From Pollenia angustigena (taxonomy: Eukaryota > Arthropoda > Insecta > Diptera > Polleniidae), in assembly GCA_930367215.1 (NCBI GenBank), contig OV884059.1, forward strand, positions 162,004,511 through 162,068,510: a stretch of DNA of 64,000 bases. The letters run 5' to 3'. A program made the position numbers and the translations under genes. The notes beneath the pieces are model-generated. The model made no database searches, was not told the DNA's origin, and saw nothing but the letters and a program-made list of their open reading frames with translations. Each line of letters starts with the position of its first letter. Within the stretch, counting starts at the first letter, position 1. Of this stretch, positions 56,311 to 64,000 are shown in pieces.

Positions 56311-56718
56311 TCTATTTGCTTATTAAATGTCAAGTTATTATTTTGTTTGGTATTTTATTCCTGTTATGCTCCACTTTTATAAGCAGAATCCCATTAAATT
56401 CATTTTCTAACCTGTGACAACCTTCATAAGCATTCTCTCTGACTGGTTGATACAACTTCGTAAATTTATGTATTTTAATCAATAATTAAAATATAATGAT
56501 TGAGAATTTTAAGCAAACCAAGCAAGTATGCAATTAAAAAGCATTCAACTTTTGTAGAGAACAAAACCACCATAATTTTATTGCTTAAATAAAGTGTTTT
56601 AAAATATTATAATTTCAAACATATTATTGTTATTTTTAATCATAATATGTTTGGAGACAATGGAATTCTATAATGAAAACGCGTATTTCAATTTATTATA
56701 ACGGTTAATTTTTAATAA
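56311..56718. other. No feature recognised
   Basis: AT-rich, between R1 and the truncated left side of the Penelope frame. The Penelope frame opens after a TAA at 56716. Confidence 0.35.
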
Positions 56719-56903
56719 CCGAAGTTGCTTCTTTTTAAGCGTTACCCACACTATGCAGATTTGTATGTCCCATTACAAATAATTATTTTTTTTAACATGT
56801 TAAATGCTTATAATGGGCAAATAAAATTTACTGTGGAAGTAGAAAGAAATAATGAACTACCTTATTTGGACGCAATAATAAGACGAGTGGGAGATTCTCT
56901 TAG

Positions 56904-57867
56904 GTGGCATGTCATAACGTCCAGTGTCATAGTGTCCATGGACGTTATGACACTCCAAAAAGTGGACGTTATGACACTTTCAAAAGTGTCATTAGGTCCA
57001 TAATTACTAAAGAAGTTAAATACAAAAAAATGATCTGCATACACGCAGAGAAAAACATGTTTCATTATGGTCCCAACCAACAAAACCTTTTTTTTAAGAA
57101 ACTAATTTAACCATAATATGGTTGTCGGTGACAATGGTTTGGTTAAATGAAACATAATATGGTAAAAAATTTTAAAAATGGTTTTGCTGCTTTTTCTCTG
57201 GGTGTATAACGAAAACACTTTTCGGCGCAAGGATTTTCCCCTCTATGGTATAACAAATACCGGCTTCGCGAACTAAAGCTTCTCTGCACAGCCGGCCTTT
57301 GGCCGGGCGCAAGGATTTTCTCCTCTATGGTATAACAAAAACCGGCTTCGCTAACTAAATCCTTCTCTGCACAGCCGGCCTTCGGCCGGGCACAAGGATT
57401 TTCTCCTCTATGGTATAACAAACACCTGCTTCGCGAACTAAAGCTTCTCTGCATAGTCGGCTTTCGTTCGGAAACAAGGCAGATTTTAGAAGCTTTACTT
57501 AGCGAAGCCGGTGTTTGTTATACCATAGAGGAGGAAATGCTAGCGCCCGGCCGAAGGCCGGCTGTGCAGAGAAAACTTTAGTTAGCGAAGCCCGTATTTG
57601 TTATACCATAGAGAAGAAAATACTTGCGCCTGGCCAAAGGCCGGCTATGATCCCAAATTTGTTTACATTCTTGCTTGTAAGAATTTTTGGCATTGTACTT
57701 ACTTATTTTAATATTTCAAAAAAAATTTTACAAATTTTAATATTTTTCATTATAAGTTAAGTTGTGGACATTATGACACTTTCCAAAGTGTCATAACGTC
57801 CGCGGACGCTATTACATTTCTTTGATGTCCATGGACACTATGACACTGGACGTTATGACATGCCACC
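56904..57867. mobile_element. Foldback-like element FB-B, copy 2, in the Penelope RT
   Basis: Ends GTGGCATGTCATAACGTCC and GGACGTTATGACATGCCACC. TTCTCTTAG duplicated at 56895-56903 and 57868-57876 (or 8 bp if the first G belongs to the element). Inside, from the left: GTCC/CATGGAC subterminal words, an M-type palindrome (57042-57205), three tandem units of 82-83 bp, about two inverted units, then the right subterminal words. Size 964 bp. Removal with one duplication restores the Penelope frame (GDSL-R-LEWYQ). Confidence 0.9.
57225..57650. repeat. GC-rich tandem and inverted 83-bp units in FB-B copy 2
   Basis: Units start at about 57225, 57307 and 57390, each with GCAAGGATTTTCTCCTCTAT, GGTATAACAAA, CGGCTTCGCGAACTAAAGC and CCGGCCTTCGGCCGGG. 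Two units in reverse orientation follow at about 57505-57650, so the core folds back on itself. FB-B copy 1 has two to three such units at 35627-35870. Confidence 0.85.
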
Positions 57868-59741
57868 TTCTCTTAGACTAGAGTGGTATCAAAAACCTAC
57901 TTCATCCAATAGATTGATCAATTTTTATTCTAAACACCCCAGAAGAGTTATAGTTAATACAGCGACGAACATTATTAAAAGAGTACTAGATATAAGCGAC
58001 AAAATATTTCACAGAGATAACATAAAGAAAATTACCAACATTCTGGAGAAAAATGAATATCCGAAGAACACCTTAAGCAATCTAATTAGACATGACAATT
58101 CAACAAGAAAAACAGTGCACAGAAAAAATTATTGCCGAATTATTTTCAAACAAACGCTTGTTTGAAAATTTTTTTGATTTCTACAAATTTTTTTACTGAT
58201 TCAATCAATATTTTTGTTTGATTTTTATTTAACCAACAAAAATGTGGACAACTCTTCAAAAATTTTATAAACGCGCTATTGGTTTGAAGTTTTCATAATT
58301 TTGTATGAAATATTTAACGCTCTTTAATGTTGTCGTCTTTTTTCATTTTTTTATTGATTGTAAGCAACACTTCTTTATGATAAATATAAGAACTACAACA
58401 AAAAACACATGCAGTCTATTTTTGGACGCTTTAAAAAAGTACAGCAGTAAGAAAAATGATAAAATAGCGTGACGAGGTTTGTAGTAAAAAAAACAATAGC
58501 AGGTAAAAAAAACGTTTTATTTTTTTTAAACAACAGAAAAAACACATTATAAAAAATAAAAACAATTTTTGGTTGGTTTCAAAGTTGGTAAAAAAAAAAC
58601 AAAATCCCGTATTCAATTTTTTCAAACAGTTTGTTTAAATACATCAAATACAAAAATAGAATGATGGTGCAAAACATATCGAGTCGGTTTGCCGCCGTTT
58701 TTGGTTTCATTTCTTCTTCATTAGCAAAGGAAAGGATAAAGCAACAGTGAGTGATGAAGAAAAACACTGTGAGTCAGTGTTGCAAATCTGAAATTTTGAA
58801 ATGGTACTGAACTTCAACTAAAAAAGTATTTTTCCCACCAAATGGTACTTTTTGTTAAAAAATAAAACAATAATTTATGAAAATTAAAGGATCAAAAAAG
58901 GGTTTATTAGAATTCATTTATCTAAGTATTTAATAGCAAACAAACAGTATTTATATTTGAGGTTCACATATAAATAATATTTCTGTTATACATAAGCGTC
59001 AAACGCCCCATCCATTAACAATATGATTGTATAGGTTATACGCCATATTATTTCTTTATGCCCGATATTATTCAATAAGTGGCACAATGATTTCAAGTAA
59101 AATATGGTGCAACTCTTATTAAAAAAAACATACGACCTTTAAAGCAAAACAACATAGTACATTGTTGCAAACACATTTCACAGTATATTGCACTGCTTTT
59201 CTGATTTCTTGCCAATATATTGTGTCACCTTCGACTATCACAAACCCATTGGCGATAAAATTTAACAGTTATATTGCAAGTGTATTAACGGAACGTTTTT
59301 TGAGTATTTTCTAAAAAAAAAAAAGTTGAAATATTTCATATATTTGTGAATAAGTAAATAAATTAAAAATGTTATTTTGTCAACATAAATTAATACTGGT
59401 ATTTATATTTATATTTTAACCCAGCAAAAACTTGGAAATGACTTGCCATTACTGAACAACTTACTTTTCGATGACTAATTCATACCATCTGCATTACATA
59501 GAAGTAGTTTGGTAATGGCTGACATATAATCTGATACCTAAGTACTTGTGTATGAGTTGATTAACGAAATGTATAATTCATTCGTAATAAAATGCATCTA
59601 CGGTTCAAGTTTTTTCAAATCTAATACAAATTGATTTAAAATATTTGTTCTTACAATTTGTTTTTTTTTTTTATTATAAATAAAAAACAATTTGTAATAA
59701 ATTTGAATATGAAAAATGATGCTGTACTGAAATTTTATAGT

Positions 59742-60282
59742 CATGACATGTTAGTTGTAAATTTGGTGACATCGGAGTAATAAGTTATTTAAGTCCCTAT
59801 TTGTAAGCGAATGTGGTAATGACTTATTTAACTCCCTATTTGTAAGCGAATGTGGCAATGACTTTTTTAACTCCCTATTTGTAAGCGAGGGTGGTAAGTA
59901 GTTGCCTCCAATAATTTAATCTCATATTTACGCTCTTAATTGAGTAAAAAACATCGTTTTTTTATACAAAAACTACACAGCCCCGGTAGACTAGCTGGTA
60001 GTGAGCTAGTCTATCAGCACCGAGGTTGCGCGATCGAATCCCGCCAGAGACAGAAAAAAAATAAAAAATAAAACAAAGAAAAATAAAATAAGAAAAAATA
60101 GAAAAAAATAATTTAAAAAAAATAATAAAAAAAATTTTTTTTAAAGTCATGACATGTTAGTTGTAATTTTGGTGACATCGGAGTAATAACTTATTTAAGT
60201 CCCTATTTGTAAGCGAATGTGGTAATGACTTATTTAACTCCCTATTTGTAAGCGAGGGTGGTAAGTACTTGCCTCCAATGAC
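59742..60282. repeat. Direct duplication on either side of the SINE
   Basis: The left copy (about 59742-59912) has three tandem units of roughly 41 bp with TCCCTATTTGTAAGCGA. The right copy (about 60146-60282) has two. Both start TCATGACATGTTAGTTGTAA and end GGTAAGTA.TTGCCTCCAAT. Confidence 0.8.
59912..60146 (+). mobile_element. tRNA-like SINE, copy 2
   Basis: Leader starting AATTTAATCTCATATTTACG (59914-59979), tRNA-like head 59980-60053 (GCCCCGGTAGACTAGCTGGT; B box CGATCGAATCCC), then an A-rich tail of AAAATA/AAAAGAAA to about 60146. It matches 37199-37428 along the leader, head and tail. The polymerase III A and B boxes are recognisable; the anticodon arm is not. Confidence 0.8.
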
Positions 60283-60719
60283 ATCACCGTGTTAAAATAA
60301 TGAGTTAAAATGCCAATGTATAAGTAGTGAAGAGTAGTTATATTAGCTTTTTAACTCATTACTTTGCAATGTAAGTTTTTGCTGGGAACTTTTGCAATGT
60401 TACATAATTCAGACTTTTACATATATTACTTACTTAGAACTTAATTCTAAAGAAGTTCAAAACATTAATGTTTAAAAATAAAGACTTTAATTCAGTGGGG
60501 GTATTCACGTCACAAGTTGCGCCCTTGCAAAAAAGCAGAAGTGCAAAAATAAAACAACCACAAAGAGAATTATTTTCGCACAACTTATTGTCTGTGTGGT
60601 TGTTGTTATATTTTTACATTTTTGCTTTTTTGCAAGGGTGCAACTTGTGACGTGAATACCCTTAGTGTTTTAAGAAAAACCAAATTTACTTTAAGAGATG
60701 ATAAGAAATATTATAACTA

Positions 60720-60880
60720 CAACAGCAACTACCAGTTGATTTTAAAAGATCTTTAGTTTTTATCAAACTTGAAACAGTTTCTACATATAAACGATTTCTT
60801 CCTTTGCTTTTTACATAATTTGCATTTGAAAATATGCGTTCAATTGATGCTCAGAAATGTGGTATCGATAAATTGCCAAA
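60720..60880 (-). pseudogene. hAT transposase C-terminal dimerisation domain fragment
   Basis: The minus strand reads LSIPHF, a TGA stop, then ASIERIFSNANYVKSKGRNR, then LYVETVSSLIKTKDLL. This is the hAT C-terminal dimerisation motif ('IPxSxAxVERxFSxxxxIxxxxRNRLxxETV'). One in-frame stop. The orientation is consistent with the element 58775-61586 being read on the minus strand. No upstream catalytic region is recognisable. Confidence 0.85.
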
Positions 60881-62370
60881 AGCAATATATGAAATGTCAG
60901 CAAATATTAGTGTCGTTCTTAATATTGGCTATATTTTTCCAAGAAATTTAAATATATTCAGTTCTGAAATGCTTTATTTCTGAGAGATCCGCTAGAACAT
61001 GGGAATGCAAATCGATATTATAATAGTTGTCTTTATCGTTTGTAAATGATATTAGTAACATCGGTATTATGCTAATGGTTTTTCCGGAAGCAATATTTTT
61101 GGATTGAAGCTGATTATCACTTTTAGGGTTTTATATATAAAACAAAATTTAGTACTTAATGTTTCGCACATTGTCGAATAAAACGATTCGGCAGTTTCTT
61201 TTACTTTATAAACCATTTCCTTAACATTGCATGTTTCTATAAACATGGTTTTCATTTAAATTTTCCACTAACATATTATCCTATGCTTCCCTTTTTATAA
61301 ATTTTCTTGTCAGTTGAAAGAACAAATATCCCATTCTGGAAAGCAAAATATGAATCCTAGCATACGCTTTGCATTTCAATATTAACGTCGTTAATTATTT
61401 TTAAAATACAACTCATACATTTTGCAACAATCACATGATAACCTAAGCCTGCTATCGAAATGATCACATCACAGTTAAAAAGCTCAAAGGATAAAAAAGT
61501 ACTGAAAACAACGCGGGGGTACTGCGGTATTTTTAATACGAAAAAGTACTGAAAAAAGTACCAAAGTACTGAATTTTTCAACACTGCTGTGAGTATAAAT
61601 ATGACTTCGTTCAAAAATTATTCCAACAAAAAAATGTGTCTCAAAGCCAGCCGGCCGCTCTGCTCTGCTTCAACTTCGCCAACAGTGCTTGCTTGTGTGC
61701 GCGTCATTGCTTGTGCCAAAACTTTTTTGTTTGATTCAGCAAAATTATTTGTTTGAAATTTATATGAATTTCAGTAAACTTTTTGTTTGATTCTGTAAAA
61801 TTATTTGTTTGAAAAAATCGGCGTTTTTTTCAATAAACAAAATGCAAATAAATTGTTTGAATATGCGAATTTGTTTGTAGGACCGATTTTAGACAAAAAA
61901 TTGTTTGATTCTACAAATGTTTTGTTTGAATTGGAAAAATAATTTTTTCTGTGTGACAAACAAAGATAAGCCCCAGAAAATTTACAAATCCATAACATAT
62001 ATAGCAGGATTATCCGAAAGTATTGAGAAGACAAATATTTATGACAATGATAAGTATGAACTTACCATGAAGACCAATAACTCAGTTGGAAAGTTGTATA
62101 GTAAAACTAACGACGATTTGAAGAAGGATGACAGATCAAACCTAATATATAAGATAAACTGCAATGGAAATGGTGTACATTTGTGCAATAAAACATTTGT
62201 GGGTACAAATAAAACCAAATTAAAGACTAGGATCTCATCTCACAAATCTGATCTGAAAAATACGGAACAACCATTAGAGCAAAAAGCTGCACTTGCGGCC
62301 CACTGTGCAAAAAGTGGTCACAGGCCAGACTTCGAGAAGGTGAGAGTACTACAAGAAGAGACTAATTATA

Positions 62371-62629
62371 CAGCCATGTCACAGAGTACAATTCCGTTCG
62401 GAAACGGAATTCATTCCGTATTTTGGTGCTTCAGAAAATGAAGAAAAAAAATTTCGGAATGAAACCATTTTTGTTTTCATGCACGGAATGGGAGTTTTCT
62501 GTATCTGAAAGGCTAAAAAACCATCAAAATACACTTTCTATCAATAAACCAATATGTTTTCTTCAATTCCGAACGGAATCATTCCGAACGGAATCATTCC
62601 GAACGGAATTGTACTCTGTGACATGGCTG
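62371..62629. mobile_element. MITE CAGCCATGTCACAGAG in the GIY-YIG domain, TSD ATA
   Basis: Ends CAGCCATGTCACAGAGTACA and its reverse complement, ATA duplicated at 62368-62370 and 62630-62632. The right side has three tandem GAACGGAATCATTCC-type units. Removal restores NYKKRFTLEML in frame. A truncated reversed relative is at about 25640-25774. Size 259 bp. Confidence 0.9.
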
Positions 62630-62742
62630 ATAAAAAGAGATTTACTTTGGAAATGCTACATATAATAAATATTCCAACAAACACACGACTGAATTGTAAA
62701 ACAGATAGGACAGACAATTGCGCTCAATTATATCGACACATA

Positions 62743-63689
62743 ATTGGAGGGCTCAGAGCTGAACCGAACCAAGTCATAAAATATATAACGTATATGTATT
62801 TCAAATCTAGTGCGAAAATCTCCGCAAAATTTAACTCAATCCAGTTCTGTAATGGGGTAAATCAAAAACAGTTTCGTTCCTAACACAGTACAACATTTTT
62901 CAGGTGATTGACTCGGGACTCAATTCTGATAATTGGTTATGAAAGTAGACCCAAAAAGAAGAACTTCTGCATCATTAGTTTGGTCATGATAACTCAATAA
63001 ATAACTTAAAAATTAATTTTTAAAAGAATTTTCGAAAGAATTTTGTGGATATCTCGAGCAAATTTTTGAAATTCATGCCTTTACTTAATTGTGAATAAAA
63101 GCGAAACGCGTTCATCGATTTTTATGATTTATGTGTCATTTTGTTTATAGGTTATGCGAATTTACGTGAAAGTAATGGGACTTGACACTTTTTTTACCTT
63201 TTTGGATTTTTTATGAATTAAAAATAAAAAATTTAAAATTTTTGGGCAAAAAATATTTTTTTTTTTCATACATTTATTTATAACTGCGAATTGGTGCTTA
63301 TGTAGCGAAACGTTGTATGAAGAAACTAAAGGAATTGTAATTCTTTCTTTGTTTCAGATTATTCGGACTAGTGGTTCCCGAGTTATGACAAACAAAAGAG
63401 CCTTAAACGTGACAAATTCCCCTATACGATACTTACTAACTTCAAATTAATTTTTAAGCTATTTATTGAGCTATCATGACCAAACTAATGATGCAGAAGT
63501 TCTTCTTTTTGGGTCTACTTTCATAACCAATTATCAGAATTGAGTCCCGAAATCATGTGTTGTACTGTGTAAGGTAACGGTAATAAACCCAAGTCATTGG
63601 CTCCAGTAATTAATGGCAATTTACTCAAACTCAATATATTTTCGAATTTTTTTTTTTACTTGGTTCGCTTCAGCTCTGAGCCCTCCAAT
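62743..63689. mobile_element. MITE W (ATTGGAGGGCTCAGAGC), TSD TA, in the Penelope end
   Basis: Inverted ends of about 32 bp (ATTGGAGGGCTCAGAGCTGA, then CGAACCAAGT), TA duplicated at 62741-62742 and 63690-63691. Contains the 62884-63569 element; without it W is 258 bp. Removal restores the Penelope C-terminus ending in TAG at 63716. Confidence 0.85.
62884..63569. mobile_element. CACAGTACAACA element with about 110-bp inverted repeats, TSD TAA
   Basis: Ends CACAGTACAACA and TGTTGTACTGTG, TAA at 62881-62883 and 63570-63572. The arms (62884-63010 and 63440-63569) are nearly identical in reverse, with ACTCAATTCTGATAATTGGT and TTTGGTCATGATA. The core contains the R5 repeat (63085-63175). Size 686 bp, nested in W. 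Confidence 0.9.
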
Positions 63690-63718
63690 TAATAAACATA
63701 ATAAGAAATAACAACTAG

Positions 63719-63860
63719 TCGATTAGTCTTGTTTGATGTTATAGGTTTGTGGAAAAAGATTGACGAAGTTAACCGAAATATCGGAGAAAATAAATTATAA
63801 AAAAAAAATAAAAAGTTGTTTTTACTTAAATTTTATGATCCAAGACCTTTAGCCGAAACA
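63719..63860 (+). other. Penelope 3' untranslated region (copy B)
   Basis: Contains GACGAAGTTAACCGAAATAT, then CGGAGAAAATAAATT, then an A-run; this aligns in position with copy A's 53362-53400 word. The end is probably near 63860, after which the sequence is unassigned to the window edge. Confidence 0.55.
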
Positions 63861-64000
63861 AATAAATAATCACACAATGTTCTTTCTTCAAAAACTGGAC
63901 CAAATTTATTTCTTTCGTTCTTTTGTGTGTGATCATTTCAACAAGTCTGTTAACATTAATTTTTATATTAAAAGAAAAAAAAAATACTTATTTCATATAT

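Larger units (their letters stand above)
59420..60386. mobile_element. CCCAGCAAAAACTT element nested in hAT
   Basis: Inverted ends CCCAGCAAAAACTT and AAGTTTTTGCTGGG, flanked by AA on both sides. The interior has two copies of a block containing TCATGACATGTTAGTTGTAA and tandem CTCCCTATTTGTAAGCGA units (59742-59912 and 60146-60282) separated by a SINE. The ends resemble those of X and Y in style, so a Tc1/mariner-type engine is a reasonable guess. Confidence 0.8.
58775..61586 (-). mobile_element. hAT transposon relic in element X, 8-bp TSD
   Basis: Ends CAGTGTTGCAAATC and (reversed right) CAGTGTTGAAAAATTC, perfect duplication CTGTGAGT at 58767-58774 and 61587-61594. X copy 1 has the corresponding uninterrupted site near 42010. 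GTACTTT/AAAGTACC words are clustered at both ends (58800-58855 and 61495-61570). A transposase C-terminus remains on the minus strand (60720-60880). A 967-bp element is nested at 59420-60386; without it the relic is about 1.84 kb. Confidence 0.9.
58118..61953 (-). mobile_element. Element X, copy 2, in Penelope (TSD TG)
   Basis: Reverse orientation relative to copy 1. Ends CACAGAAAAAATTATTGCCG and (right) GGAAAAATAATTTTTTCTGTG, TG duplicated at 58116-58117 and 61954-61955. Removal rejoins the codons of ...KTV and TNKDKP. It contains a hAT element (58775-61586) with an 8-bp duplication; without it X is 1016 bp, matching copy 1 (999 bp). Non-coding. Confidence 0.9.
56719..63718 (+). pseudogene. 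Penelope-like element (copy B), RT plus GIY-YIG, split by four insertions
   Basis: Five in-frame pieces: 56719-56903, 57877-58117, 61956-62370, 62633-62742, 63692-63718. Piece 1 reads HYADLYVPLQ, then NAYNGQIKFTVEVERNNELP, then YLDAII: the region of the reverse transcriptase starting at the catalytic Y-x-D-D (here YAD with one Asp apparently lost). Piece 2 reads LEWYQKPTSSNRLINFYSKH, the RT end. Piece 3 holds a linker and the GIY-YIG core (LIYKI, FVGTN, KTRISSHKSD, LAAHC). Piece 4 holds KKRFTLEMLHII with the conserved Glu. Piece 5 supplies the last residues and a TAG at 63716. From 56725 the pieces sum to 972 nt (324 codons with stop), frame kept at every junction, no internal stop. The 5' half of the RT is missing. 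Not expressible as it stands because of the insertions. Confidence 0.9.

Noticed and set aside
57143..57760. Open frames with repeated LLYHRGENPCA text
   Set aside because: Artefact of the GC-rich tandem units in FB-B copy 2, which lack stops in one frame.
59980..60053. Functional tRNA gene
   Set aside because: A and B boxes are present but the anticodon arm and acceptor pairing are poor, and it has an A-rich tail and a second dispersed copy, as SINEs do.
1..64000. LTR retrotransposon or endogenous virus
   Set aside because: I found no paired long terminal repeats, primer-binding site, protease/integrase motifs or envelope-like sequence.
1..64000. CRISPR array or prokaryotic operon
   Set aside because: The tandem repeats lack regular unique spacers, and TE content, composition and gene structure are eukaryotic.

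Overview
The window is eukaryotic, strongly AT-rich DNA. The transposon families point to an insect, most likely a higher fly (Diptera): jockey/CR1-like non-LTR elements, an endonuclease-bearing Penelope-like element, piggyBac, hAT, mariner, Helitrons, and short dispersed repeats of a kind I recall from calyptrate flies. The species is inferred, not shown. I found no convincing host exon, functional tRNA, rRNA, CRISPR array or bacterial operon. Almost everything recognisable is a transposable element (TE), usually broken, and many are nested. The sequence behaves like intergenic, intronic or heterochromatic TE-rich DNA.

Layout. 0-5 kb: hAT relic with an 8-bp target-site duplication (TSD), two Helitron ends, small inverted-repeat elements. 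5-13 kb: MITEs, one R1 dispersed repeat, a minus-strand Helitron, and a 1.65-kb element carrying a broken TE-associated protein. 13.6-19 kb: two non-LTR relics, long-TIR (terminal inverted repeat) elements, a long hairpin and a foldback-like element. 19-26 kb: a hAT-like element rich in TATCGATA, a Helitron 5' end and MITEs. 26-30 kb: a deleted piggyBac between direct repeats. 32-39 kb: inverted-repeat elements, two nested foldback-like elements, a tRNA-like SINE inside a MITE, a jockey tail. 39-46 kb: R1, mariner and jockey scraps, a four-layer nest (R2 > R1 > element X > two MITEs) and a second piggyBac. 47-56 kb: another nest (Y > R2 > hAT MITE), a long-TIR element with a hAT MITE, a Penelope endonuclease fragment, a non-LTR tail, a minisatellite and R1. 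56.7-63.9 kb: one Penelope element split by four outer insertions, one of them carrying a further three layers.

The most informative result is the Penelope locus. If the four outer insertions and one copy of each short target duplication are removed, five separate coding pieces (56719-63718) line up in one frame with no internal stop. They cover the end of the reverse transcriptase, a linker and a complete-looking GIY-YIG endonuclease domain. The same subtraction applied to the two copies of element X gives 999 and 1016 bp, which independently supports the nested boundaries. Because insertion order is fixed by nesting, the window is a readable history of TE invasions.

Two groups look least described. 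One is a set of foldback-like elements with GC-rich tandem arms and 8-9 bp duplications. The other is a tRNA-like SINE that carries about 70 bp of shared sequence upstream of its tRNA-like head. Family assignments rest on reading by eye; boundaries with an exact TSD are firm, others are approximate.
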